A stretch of DNA of 64,000 bases. Origin: JBQTIU01 sp052387815 (lineage in GTDB: Bacteria; Pseudomonadota; Alphaproteobacteria; CACIAM-22H2). Of the stretch, positions 8,680 through 17,513 are shown in pieces. Numbering within the stretch: position 1 is the stretch's first letter; the number at the start of each line of letters is the position of its first letter. The translations under genes and the position numbers were made by a program. The stretch spans positions 62,001 through 126,000 of the forward strand of contig JBQTIU010000015.1 in the NCBI GenBank assembly GCA_052387815.1, read 5' to 3'. Under the pieces are notes generated by a model that did no database searches, was not told the DNA's origin, and worked only from the letters and a program-made list of their open reading frames with translations.

Positions 8680-9341
8680 ATATCCTCATCGTCGCGGCGC
8701 ACCCGGACGACGAGGCCCTGGGATGCGGCGGGACGATCGCGCGTCATGCAGCGGCGGGCGAGCGGGTCGACATCCTGTTCCTCGCCGACGGCGCCTCGGC
8801 GCGACCGGGGGCCGGGGCGGACGAGATCGAGGCTCGTCGCCGGGCGGCGCGCGCGGCGGCAGCGGCGCTTGGAGCCCAGCCGCCGGAATTCCTGGATTTC
8901 CCCGACAACCGGCTCGACATCGTGCCGCTGCTGACGGTCGTGCAAGCCGTCGAGGCGGTGGTCGGGCGCGCCCGGCCGGCGATCGTCTACACCCATCACG
9001 CCGGCGATCTCAATATCGACCACCGGATCGCCAATCAGGCGACGCTGACGGCGTGTCGGCCGCTGCCGGGGGCAACCGTGCGGGCGATCTACAGTTTCGA
9101 GGTGCTGTCCAGCACCGAGTGGGCGAGCCATTTGACCGGCTTTTGGCCCACTCGGTATGTCGATATCGGGTCCCATCTCGAGGCCAAGATGGCGGCGTTG
9201 CGGCTCTACCGGGCGGAAATGCGCCCGTTCCCCCACCCCCGGTCCTTCGAGGCGGTGGCTGCGCTGGCGAAGCTGAGGGGGACCGCCGTCGGCCTCGCGG
9301 CGGCCGAAGCCTTCATGACCATCCGCGAGATCTCTACCTGA
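8676..9341 (+). CDS. PIG-L family deacetylase
   Basis: A 221-residue PIG-L/LmbE-type zinc hydrolase. The zinc-binding motif AAHPDDE is at residues 7-13 with ALGCGGT after it, and the third ligand is in THHAGDLNIDHR. Family members remove N-acetyl groups from sugars such as GlcNAc derivatives. As the last gene of the operon it could unmask an amine that another enzyme then modifies; that is inference. The gene ends 15 bases from the stop of a convergent methyltransferase gene. Confidence 0.88.
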   Translation: MNILIVAAHPDDEALGCGGTIARHAAAGERVDILFLADGASARPGAGADEIEARRRAARAAAAALGAQPPEFLDFPDNRLDIVPLLTVVQAVEAVVGRARPAIVYTHHAGDLNIDHRIANQATLTACRPLPGATVRAIYSFEVLSSTEWASHLTGFWPTRYVDIGSHLEAKMAALRLYRAEMRPFPHPRSFEAVAALAKLRGTAVGLAAAEAFMTIREIST

Positions 9342-9356
9342 GATCGCCGGGGGCGG

Positions 9357-10268
9357 TCACTTGCGGAGCGACTCCCAGACCGCGAGCGAGGTCGGATTCG
9401 CCGCGTCCGAGGGCAGAAAAATCTCGGCCGCGAGATACTTGATCTCGAGGATGCCGGCGTCCTGCGCCGCCTTGAGGGTGGGCGCCAGATTGCGGTTCCA
9501 CCCGCGGTCCAGGAACGCCTTGCGCTGCGCGACCGTGACGTCGCCGAGATCGCCGAGCTGGAACCCAAACGGCTCCAGGTGCACGCAGGTCACGCGCTCG
9601 CCCGCCTGGGCGATCGTCTTGAACAGGTCGACACCGATCGACGTCACCTGCTCGATCGCATGGAGCGTGAAGAACAGCGGCGCCTTGAATCCCCTCACGA
9701 GGTCGAGGTCGGGGGCGGTGAAATCGAATTTGAAGAACCGCACTTCGAGGTTCTTCTCGACCGCGCGCAGGGCGTTGGCCGCCTGAAGGCCGCCCGCCGC
9801 GAGTTCGCCGCCGAAATACGGTATGTCACGCGGGCCGCCGCGGTGGAAAATCTCGAAGAGGTTACTGCCGAGACCGCAGCCGAGTTCGACGATGCAGTCG
9901 AAGGGGCCGGTCTCGTCGATGAAGTCGATCAGGAAATCGTCGTACATCGTCATGGTGTAGAACGAGACGACCACCGGCTTCCCGCGCAAGGAGGAGTTTC
10001 GGAAGGCCGGCACCCGGGTCGGGAGAAGGTCGTGCCGGTCGGCGACGTCGATCCTCTGGTATTCGGAGCGGTCCGGCCCGACCTGATACTCGAGGCTGTA
10101 TTTCCGTTCCTTGGCGTGGAGCTTTTGGAGGATGCGGTAGGCGTCGTCCTCGCCGCTCACGATTTGCGAGGCGATGAACGCCGCGCGGGCGCGCCACTGG
10201 GCGTCATAGAACCGGCGCCAAATGTCGAGCTGACCCGCTCGCTGCAGCGGGGCTTGATCCTGGGGCAT
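9357..10268 (-). CDS. Class I SAM methyltransferase linked to flagellar genes
   Basis: A 303-residue protein with SAM motif I VELGCGLGSNLFEIF starting near residue 128 and an EYQRIDVADRHDLLP segment before it. It resembles methyltransferases found in sugar and flagellin modification loci. It lies 3 bases downstream of flgN on the same strand and is convergent with the pse operon, so it is probably co-transcribed with flgI-flgJ-flgN. Methylation of a flagellar protein or its glycan is a reasonable inference, but the substrate is unknown. Confidence 0.75.
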   Translation of the reverse strand: MPQDQAPLQRAGQLDIWRRFYDAQWRARAAFIASQIVSGEDDAYRILQKLHAKERKYSLEYQVGPDRSEYQRIDVADRHDLLPTRVPAFRNSSLRGKPVVVSFYTMTMYDDFLIDFIDETGPFDCIVELGCGLGSNLFEIFHRGGPRDIPYFGGELAAGGLQAANALRAVEKNLEVRFFKFDFTAPDLDLVRGFKAPLFFTLHAIEQVTSIGVDLFKTIAQAGERVTCVHLEPFGFQLGDLGDVTVAQRKAFLDRGWNRNLAPTLKAAQDAGILEIKYLAAEIFLPSDAANPTSLAVWESLRK

Positions 10269-10271
10269 CGC

Positions 10272-10715
10272 TCACACCTTGCGGTCGAGGGCGACCGGCA
10301 GGGCGGGTTGACGATCGGGTCCTTGCCGGGCCGCGACCGCCCCGCGAGGCGAATAGTTGGAAAGGGTCGTGGTGTAGGCCGACGCGGCCTCGACGATCGC
10401 CTTGATGACGCGCTCGTTGGCATCCTTCGCCGCCCGCAGCGCGCGTTCGTTGGCCTGGACAGCGGCGTCGAAGCGGTTGGTCACCTCCAGGATCTCCTCG
10501 CGGACCGCGTGGTCGAGGGCGGCGAACAGCTCGGGCGCGCGCCGGAGCTCGTCCACCTTTGCGGCGTAGGCGCGCGCAAGGCGCACCTTCTCGTGGACAA
10601 GCTCGGAAATCCGGCTCGGCTGCATGGCGCGGAGGAGATCGTTCTCGCGGTTCATCAGCGTGATCAGGCGACCGGCGAGGGCGAGGAGATCGTTGACCCG
10701 CGCGTACTCATCCAT
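10272..10715 (-). CDS. flgN: FlgN-family flagellar export chaperone
   Basis: A 147-residue, almost entirely helical protein. The stretch RLITLMNRENDLLRAM near the start and the long coiled-coil continuing to about residue 120 fit the FlgN chaperone family, which holds hook-filament junction proteins FlgK and FlgL for type III export. The start overlaps the flgJ end by 8 bases. FlgN sequences are poorly conserved, so the call rests on the helical pattern and on flgI-flgJ upstream. The Pro/Arg-rich tail after residue 125 is probably unstructured. Confidence 0.75.
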   Translation of the reverse strand: MDEYARVNDLLALAGRLITLMNRENDLLRAMQPSRISELVHEKVRLARAYAAKVDELRRAPELFAALDHAVREEILEVTNRFDAAVQANERALRAAKDANERVIKAIVEAASAYTTTLSNYSPRGAVAARQGPDRQPALPVALDRKV

Positions 10716-11022
10716 GGGACCTCTCCTGAGTTCTCAATATCTCGCGCACCACCGCATCCGCGATGCCGATCCCGCCGCGTCGCGCGATCGCCTTGGCGAA
10801 TTCGTCGACCTGGAAAGAGCGGATCATGCGCTCGGCCTGCCCGCCGCCCAACGGGCCGTCCGTGGCGACGCCCTCGAACAGGGGCGAGAGCATTTGCGCG
10901 AGAAAGAGGGCTTCGAACTCCTCGCCGACCCGGCGCGCTGCGGCAGGGGTTTGGGCGTGAGGCTCTGGCGCACGCCCCGGGCGCGGCACCGCCTCGACGG
11001 CGAGCGGGGCGAACGGGATCAT
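10708..11022 (-). CDS. flgJ: Rod-binding protein FlgJ (N-terminal domain type)
   Basis: A 104-residue protein matching only the rod-capping domain of FlgJ: ARRVGEEFEALFLAQMLSPL, then a Gly-rich turn and RMIRSFQVDEFAKAIARRGG. The C-terminal muramidase domain of enterobacterial FlgJ is absent, as is usual in alphaproteobacteria. The ATG at 11022 overlaps the flgI stop as ATGA; a GTG one codon upstream is possible. It helps build the periplasmic rod. The preceding flgI encodes the P ring. Confidence 0.88.
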   Translation of the reverse strand: MIPFAPLAVEAVPRPGRAPEPHAQTPAAARRVGEEFEALFLAQMLSPLFEGVATDGPLGGGQAERMIRSFQVDEFAKAIARRGGIGIADAVVREILRTQERSHG

Positions 11023-12155
11023 CACAGGATCTCGATCTCGGCTTGGAGCGCGCCGGCGGCCTTGATCGCCTGCAGGATCGAGATCAGGTCGCGCGGCCCG
11101 ATCCCGAGCGCGTTGAGGGCGTTGACCAGCTCCTGGAGCGTCACGCCCGAGTCGAGCACGCCGAGCCGCTTTTGGCTGCTTTCATCGACATTGATCTCGG
11201 TGCGGGCGACCGTGGTCGTCGTGCCGGTCCGCGAGAACGCCGTCGGCTGCGAGACCTGCGGCGTCTCGGTGATGCGGATCGTCAGATTGCCCTGGGCGAT
11301 CGCCACCGTGCTGATGCGCACCTTGTCGCCCATGACGATGGTCCCCGAGCGCTCATCGATCACGACCCGGGCGAACTGGTCGGGTTCGATCAGGAGCTGC
11401 TCGATGTCGGTCAAGATGTTGACGACGTCGCCGTGGCGATCCTCCGGAATGACGAGCACGACCGTCCCGGGATCGAGCGAGCGGGCGGCGGCCGACCCGA
11501 GGAAGGAATTGATCGACTGCGCGATGCGGCGCGCGGTGGTGAGATCGGGGTTGCGCAAGGCGATGCGCACGCTGTTCATGCTCGCCAGTTGGAAGCCGAG
11601 CTCGCGCTCGACGATGCCGCCGTTGGCGATGCGCCCCGCCGTCGGGGTGCCCTTGGTGACGCTGGCGCCCGCCCCGGACGCCGCGAAGCCGGAGATGGTG
11701 ACCGGTCCCTGGGCGACGGCGTAGACCTCGCCGTCGGCGCCGAGGAGCGGGGTGACGAGGAGCGTGCCTCCGGTCAAGTTGGGGGCATCGCCGAGCGCGC
11801 CGACCGTGACGTCGATCCGCGTGCCGTGGCCCGCGAAGGCCGGCAGCGTTGCCGTCGCCATCACCGCCGCGACGTTTTTCGTCCGCAGCGTGTTCGAGAT
11901 GTCGCGGGTGTTGACGCCCAGCCGCTCGAGCATGCCGATCAGGCTCTGCTGGGTGAACGGCGAGTTGCCGAGCGTGTCGCCGGTGCCGTTGAGGCCGATG
12001 ACGAGGCCGTAGCCCACCAGCATGTTTTGCCGCACGCCCTCGAAATCGGCGATGTCCTTGAGGCGGGAGCGTGCTTGCGCGGTGCCGGCGAGCAGCACGG
12101 AGATGGCGAGCCCAGCCAAGGCAATTCGCAGCACGGAGCGGGCGCGGGTCGTCAT
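11022..12155 (-). CDS. flgI: Flagellar P-ring protein FlgI
   Basis: A 377-residue FlgI, the subunit of the periplasmic P ring that acts as a bushing for the rod. The N-terminus is a signal peptide (RSVLRIALAGLAISVLLAG) with cleavage after AQA, followed by the family start RLKDIADFEGVRQN and GYGLVIGLNGTGDT. The C-terminal GVTLQELVNALNALGIGPRD is also diagnostic. Length is normal. It is the first gene of a leftward run flgI-flgJ-flgN-methyltransferase. A sigma-54 type promoter at 12231-12247 lies about 80 bases upstream, and fliX is divergent. Confidence 0.96.
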   Translation of the reverse strand: MTTRARSVLRIALAGLAISVLLAGTAQARSRLKDIADFEGVRQNMLVGYGLVIGLNGTGDTLGNSPFTQQSLIGMLERLGVNTRDISNTLRTKNVAAVMATATLPAFAGHGTRIDVTVGALGDAPNLTGGTLLVTPLLGADGEVYAVAQGPVTISGFAASGAGASVTKGTPTAGRIANGGIVERELGFQLASMNSVRIALRNPDLTTARRIAQSINSFLGSAAARSLDPGTVVLVIPEDRHGDVVNILTDIEQLLIEPDQFARVVIDERSGTIVMGDKVRISTVAIAQGNLTIRITETPQVSQPTAFSRTGTTTTVARTEINVDESSQKRLGVLDSGVTLQELVNALNALGIGPRDLISILQAIKAAGALQAEIEIL

Positions 12156-12230
12156 GGGTCTTCGCGGGTGGATTTCGAGTTGGATCTTGCGGCTAGGCGG
12201 TCCTGGATCATCCCGTCGTCAGGCGCACGC

Positions 12231-12247
12231 ATGCGAAGCCCGTGCCA
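12231..12247 (-). promoter_or_regulatory. Sigma-54 promoter of flgI
   Basis: On the minus strand the sequence reads TGGCACGGGCTTCGCAT. This has GG and GC separated by exactly 10 bases, as sigma-54 (-24/-12) promoters require, and differs from the TGGCACG-N4-TTGC consensus only by TCGC for TTGC. Transcription would start near 12222, about 65 bases before the flgI ATG. Class III flagellar operons of Caulobacter and relatives use sigma-54, so both place and sequence fit. No experimental support. Confidence 0.7.
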
Positions 12248-12364
12248 CTCGCCGTCCCGGCCCTAAGGGATTGATCCGCTTGCCTCTTCGCTCGCCGCCA
12301 CCGGCGCGCAAGACGCCACCCCGGCAAACCCGGCCGGGCATTTTCTTCCGCCCCTGGGCCGCAA

Positions 12365-12380
12365 TTAACCGGGTGTTAAC
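12365..12380. promoter_or_regulatory. Perfect CtrA box upstream of fliX
   Basis: TTAACCGGGTGTTAAC is an exact match to the CtrA consensus TTAA-N7-TTAAC, 59 bases before the fliX ATG. CtrA drives early flagellar genes, including fliX, in Caulobacter. An exact 9-of-9 match in GC-rich DNA at this place is unlikely to be chance. Confidence 0.78.
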
Positions 12381-12439
12381 GACAACGCTTCACCCTCTGA
12401 CCGCGCATTCCGGCCATCGGACCGAGGTCTCATCCTGGC

Positions 12440-12868
12440 ATGAAGATCGACGCGACGGGACCGCTCCGGCCAACCTCTTCGATCCGTCGCGGCGAGCGCG
12501 GCGCCCTCGCCCGACCGGGCGAGTTCGTGCGCCACCTCGAATCGGAGAACGCGGGCGCGGCGGTGAGCGCCAGCCATCCGATCGGCTCGGTCGCATTGTT
12601 GCTCGCCCTCCATTCCGTCGACGACCCGACCGCCGGACGTTCGCGGGCCCGACGGCGGGCCCAGGACATGCTCGATCGCCTGGATGATTTGCGCCGCGGA
12701 TTGCTGGCGGGCGTCGTCTCGCGCAGCGCGCTCGCCGAGCTCGCCTTCCTGGCGCGCGCCAAGCGCGAGCCAGCCAGCGATGCGCATCTCCACGAAATTC
12801 TCGACGAGATCGAGCTGCGCGCGGAAGTCGAGCTCGCCAAACTGGCGGACCGGGAAGCGGCCCAATGA
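12440..12868 (+). CDS. fliX: Flagellar assembly regulator FliX
   Basis: A 142-residue FliX family protein, a regulator that in Caulobacter couples flagellar assembly to FlbD/sigma-54 transcription. The start MKIDATGP, a Ser/Arg-rich linker and a helical C-terminal half (ARRRAQDMLDRLDDLRRGLL, then EILDEIELRAEVELAKL) match the family in order and length. It is divergent from flgI, the same arrangement as in Caulobacter. A CtrA box sits just upstream. No strong ribosome binding site is visible before the ATG. Confidence 0.88.
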   Translation: MKIDATGPLRPTSSIRRGERGALARPGEFVRHLESENAGAAVSASHPIGSVALLLALHSVDDPTAGRSRARRRAQDMLDRLDDLRRGLLAGVVSRSALAELAFLARAKREPASDAHLHEILDEIELRAEVELAKLADREAAQ

Positions 12869-13202
12869 GCGCCGAGACGGCCTCGCCGGTCGGTCCGTCC
12901 CGGGTCGGATAGATGTCTTGTAGGGGCGAGGCAACGCCTCGTCCCTACGCGCCGCCGGCCCAAGAGCATGCAGCCCGGCACCTCGATCAAGCGATTCAAC
13001 GCCTAAGTTCAGCGCCTGTTGTCCGGTCGGCAAGCGGACGCGCGCGGCGGCCTGCCAGCGCGCCGCCGCCGCCGCCCGCGTAGCTTGCTCGCTCCCGCGG
13101 GCTGGAGACCTCACCCGTCTCGAATGTCCTCAACCTGGACAGGGGCTGGCCAAGATCGGGCGTGACCGTTACAGTCGGCCGCCAAACGGGGGTCGCGGGG
13201 AC
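12869..13202. other. Intergenic region between fliX and livH
   Basis: This 334-base gap holds the palindrome at 12920-12948, which could end fliX transcription, and must hold the promoter of the liv operon. No clear promoter hexamers or small gene are visible. Confidence 0.5.
12920..12948. repeat. GC-rich palindromic repeat, copy A
   Basis: Arms GTAGGGGCGAGGC (12920-12932) and GCCTCGTCCCTAC (12936-12948) pair over 13 positions with one G-T wobble around an AAC loop. It shares the head TTGTAGGGGCG with the copy at 39610-39635 and the GGCGAGGC core with copies at 48662 and 49280. There is no T-run after it, so it is more likely a dispersed repeat than a classical terminator. Confidence 0.75.
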
Positions 13203-14117
13203 ATGGAATATTTCCTCCAGCAATTGATCAACGGCGTGACGCTCGGGGCGATCTACGGGCTGATCGCCATCGGCTACACGATGGTCTACGGGATCATCGG
13301 CATGATCAATTTCGCCCATGGCGATATCTACATGATCGGCGCCTTCCTGGCGGTCATCGTGTTCACGGCCCTGGGCCTCATCGGCATCACCTGGGTGCCG
13401 CTCGCCCTGGTCATCGTGCTGGCGGCGGCCGTGTTCTTCACCTCGGTCTATGGCTGGACCGTGGAGCGCCTCGCCTATCGGCCGCTGCGGGGCTCGTTCC
13501 GGCTGGCGCCGCTGATTTCGGCGATCGGCATGTCGATCGCGCTCCAGAACTACGTGCAGATTGTCCAGGGCGCCAAGATCAAGGCCTTGCCGCCCGTCAT
13601 CCAGGGCACGATCGAGCTCACCGAGGCAGGCGGCTTCAATGTGGTCATCAGCCATCTGCAGATCATCATCATCGTCCTGACCGTCGCCCTCATGGCGGGG
13701 TTCACCCTGCTGATCCAGCGCACGCGCCTGGGCCGCGCCCAGCGGGCCTGCGAGCAGGATCTCAAGATGGCGGCGCTCCTCGGGGTGGATGTCGACCGGA
13801 CGATCTCGCTCACCTTCGTCATGGGCGCCGCGCTCGCCGCGGTCGCCGGCGTGTTCGTGACCATGTATTACGGCGTGATCGATTTCTATATCGGGTTTCT
13901 CGCGGGCTTGAAGGCCTTCACCGCCGCCGTGCTGGGCGGCATCGGGTCGCTTCCCGGCGCGATGCTCGGCGGGCTTTTGATCGGGGTCATCGAAGCCATG
14001 TGGTCGGCCTATTTCACCCTCGAGTACAAGGACGTCACGGTGTTCGCCGTGCTCGTGATCGTGCTTATCTTCAGGCCCACCGGCCTGCTGGGCCGGCCGG
14101 AAGTCGAGAAGGTCTGA
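13203..14117 (+). CDS. livH: Branched-chain amino acid ABC permease LivH
   Basis: A 304-residue inner-membrane permease with about eight hydrophobic helices. The N-terminus (QQLINGVTLGAIYGLIAIGY, then INFAHGDIYMIGAF) and the coupling-loop segment RACEQDLKMAALLGVD are diagnostic of LivH. With LivM it forms the membrane channel of the importer. It is the first gene of livH-livM-livG-livF. Substrate could be leucine/isoleucine/valine, other amino acids, urea or short amides, which this family cannot settle by sequence. Confidence 0.93.
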   Translation: MEYFLQQLINGVTLGAIYGLIAIGYTMVYGIIGMINFAHGDIYMIGAFLAVIVFTALGLIGITWVPLALVIVLAAAVFFTSVYGWTVERLAYRPLRGSFRLAPLISAIGMSIALQNYVQIVQGAKIKALPPVIQGTIELTEAGGFNVVISHLQIIIIVLTVALMAGFTLLIQRTRLGRAQRACEQDLKMAALLGVDVDRTISLTFVMGAALAAVAGVFVTMYYGVIDFYIGFLAGLKAFTAAVLGGIGSLPGAMLGGLLIGVIEAMWSAYFTLEYKDVTVFAVLVIVLIFRPTGLLGRPEVEKV

Positions 14118-14122
14118 GCGTC

Positions 14123-15430
<1,308 letters not shown>

Positions 15431-15432
15431 CG

Positions 15433-16296
15433 ATGCGCGCCCACGCCGGCCCGCCGCTGCTCGAGGTCGAGCGCCTGACGATGCGCTTCGGCGGTCTGCT
15501 GGCCGTCGACGACGTGTCCTTCGCGGCCAACGACCACGAGATCACCGCCATCATCGGGCCCAACGGCGCCGGCAAGACGACGGTGTTCAATTGCTTGACC
15601 GGCTTCTACAAGGCGACCACCGGGCGGCTGGCGCTCCAGCGCGACGGCCGCACCTACCTCTTGGAGCGCATGGAGGGGTTCCGCATTGCCCGCCACGCCG
15701 GGGTCGCCCGCACCTTCCAGAACAACCGCCTGTTTCCGAACATGTCGGCGCTGGAGAACCTGGTGGTGGCGCAGCACAACCGGCTGATGCGGGCCTCCGG
15801 CTTCACGGTGGTGGGGTTGTTCGGCTTGCCCTCCTATCGCGCCGCCGAACGCGAGGCGATCGACCTCGCTCGCTATTGGCTCGATCGGATGGGCCTCCTC
15901 GCCTTCGCCGATGCCGATGCCGGGGCGCTGCCCTATGGCGCGCAGCGGCGCCTGGAGATCGCGCGGGCGATGTGCACGGGGCCCGTTCTGCTCTGCCTCG
16001 ACGAGCCGGCCGCGGGCCTCAACGCGCGCGAATCGGCCGAGCTCAACGAGCTGTTGCTGTTCATTCGCTCCGCGCACAAGATCGCCGTGCTGCTGATCGA
16101 GCACGACATGAGCGTGGTGATGGGCATTTCCGACCGCGTGATCGTCCTCGACTACGGCCGCAAGATCGCCGACGGCACGAGCGCGCAAGTTCGCAACGAC
16201 CCAGCCGTGATCCGCGCCTATCTTGGCGAAGCAGAGGGCGAAGAACTGCCCCCCGAAGTGGCGGCCGATCTGGGGGCGGGGCGGGGCGGGACGTGA
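15433..16296 (+). CDS. livG: Branched-chain amino acid ABC ATPase LivG
   Basis: A 287-residue ABC ATPase. Walker A is GPNGAGKTT, the signature is LPYGAQRRLEIARAM (the usual LSGGQ replaced, as in LivG proteins), Walker B is LLCLDEPAAGLN, and the switch histidine is in LLIEHDMSVVM. The ATG at 15433 is 2 bases after the livM stop. It ends with a one-base overlap with livF. The ASGFTVVGLFGLPSYRAAER insertion is normal for LivG. Confidence 0.94.
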   Translation: MRAHAGPPLLEVERLTMRFGGLLAVDDVSFAANDHEITAIIGPNGAGKTTVFNCLTGFYKATTGRLALQRDGRTYLLERMEGFRIARHAGVARTFQNNRLFPNMSALENLVVAQHNRLMRASGFTVVGLFGLPSYRAAEREAIDLARYWLDRMGLLAFADADAGALPYGAQRRLEIARAMCTGPVLLCLDEPAAGLNARESAELNELLLFIRSAHKIAVLLIEHDMSVVMGISDRVIVLDYGRKIADGTSAQVRNDPAVIRAYLGEAEGEELPPEVAADLGAGRGGT

Positions 16297-17012
16297 TGCT
16301 GGCGGTCGCCCAAATCCACACCTTCTACGGCGCGGTCGAGGCGTTGCGCGGGGTAAGCCTCGACGTGCGCCGCGGCGAGATCGTGACCCTGATCGGGGCC
16401 AACGGGGCCGGCAAGTCGACCCTGCTCATGACCGTGTGCGGGAATCCGGCTGCCCGGCGCGGCGCCATCGTCTTCGAGGGGCAGGACATCACGCGCCGTC
16501 CCACGCACGAGATCGTCCGCCGCGGCATCGCCCAGGCGCCGGAGGGCCGGCGGGTCTTCCCGCGCATGACGGTCTTGGAGAATCTCAAGATGGGCGCGCT
16601 GACGGCCGATCCCAGATATTTCGCGGCCGATTTGGAGCGCGTCTTCGCCCTGTTCCCAGTCTTGAAGGAGCGGCAGGGCCAGCGCGGCGGCACGCTGTCG
16701 GGCGGCGAACAGCAGATGCTGGCCATCGCGCGGGCACTGATGAGCCGGCCCCGCCTGCTGCTGCTCGACGAGCCGTCGCTGGGCTTGGCGCCGATGCTGG
16801 TGCGGCAGATCTTCACCACCATCCGCGAGATCAACCGGCGCGAAGGCGTCACCGTGCTGCTGGTCGAGCAGAACGCCTATCACGCCCTCAAGCTCGCCCA
16901 TCGCGGCTACGTGCTGGTCAATGGGACGATCGCGCTCACCGGTTCGGGCGCCGAACTGCTCGCCAACCGCGAGGTGCGGGCCGCCTATCTCGAGGGCGGG
17001 CAGCGGCATTGA
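16296..17012 (+). CDS. livF: Branched-chain amino acid ABC ATPase LivF
   Basis: A 238-residue ABC ATPase that pairs with LivG. Walker A is GANGAGKST, the signature LSGGEQQMLAIARAL, and Walker B LLLLDEPSLGLAP. The start overlaps the livG stop (TGATG), and the end is 5 bases before a small membrane-protein gene. HTFYGAVEALRGVSL at the N-terminus is typical of LivF. Confidence 0.95.
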   Translation: MLAVAQIHTFYGAVEALRGVSLDVRRGEIVTLIGANGAGKSTLLMTVCGNPAARRGAIVFEGQDITRRPTHEIVRRGIAQAPEGRRVFPRMTVLENLKMGALTADPRYFAADLERVFALFPVLKERQGQRGGTLSGGEQQMLAIARALMSRPRLLLLDEPSLGLAPMLVRQIFTTIREINRREGVTVLLVEQNAYHALKLAHRGYVLVNGTIALTGSGAELLANREVRAAYLEGGQRH

Positions 17013-17017
17013 CGGGG

Positions 17018-17368
17018 ATGGCGGTGAACGACCTCCTGGGCGGCACGCTGGCCGAATTCATCGGCCTCACCGTCGCGATCTTGGGCGGGGCGGCCTTCAT
17101 GATGGGCCATGCCTTGGCGTCGACCTGGCGGCCGGCCTGGCAGCTCCTGCCCTACGGCTTGATGCTGGCCGCCGCCAACCGCTTCCTCAGCTACGCCCTG
17201 TTTGACGGGCAGCTCCTGTCGGTTTCCGGCTTCGCCGTCGATGCCGTGGTCATGGTCGCCATCGCCGGCATTGCTTACCGGGCGAGGCTGGCGCGCCAGA
17301 TGGTGGCGCAGTACCCCTGGCTCTACGAGCGGGCGGGGCCGTTCGGCTGGCGCCGCAAGGAGCGTTAA
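17018..17368 (+). CDS. Small membrane protein in liv operon (DUF6867-like)
   Basis: A 116-residue protein with three probable membrane helices (about residues 11-32, 40-55 and 68-88) and a basic C-terminal tail ending in WRRKER. Small proteins of this kind follow livF in many alphaproteobacteria; I believe the family is DUF6867, but I could not check this. It starts 5 bases after livF and is surely co-transcribed. Its function is unknown; an accessory role in the transporter is inferred from position only. Confidence 0.68.
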   Translation: MAVNDLLGGTLAEFIGLTVAILGGAAFMMGHALASTWRPAWQLLPYGLMLAAANRFLSYALFDGQLLSVSGFAVDAVVMVAIAGIAYRARLARQMVAQYPWLYERAGPFGWRRKER

Positions 17369-17513
17369 CCAACCTCCGGCATTGCCGGAAGCCGCGCGAC
17401 GGCATATTATGCTCGACAATCCGCGGCGGCTGGCCTGGTGGCCGGCCCGACCGCGCGACGCCGGGGCGCCAGCTTGCGCCTATCCGTGGCTCAACGACAG
17501 GGAGTGACATACC

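Noticed and set aside
9579..12266. An 895-codon plus-strand open frame opposite flgI, flgJ and flgN
   Set aside because: It is antisense to four well-supported genes, has Asp/Arg/Val-rich composition typical of a shadow frame and no recognisable motif.
17369..17395. GTTAACC near 17364 as a CtrA site
   Set aside because: Only a half-site is present with no second TTAA seven bases away.
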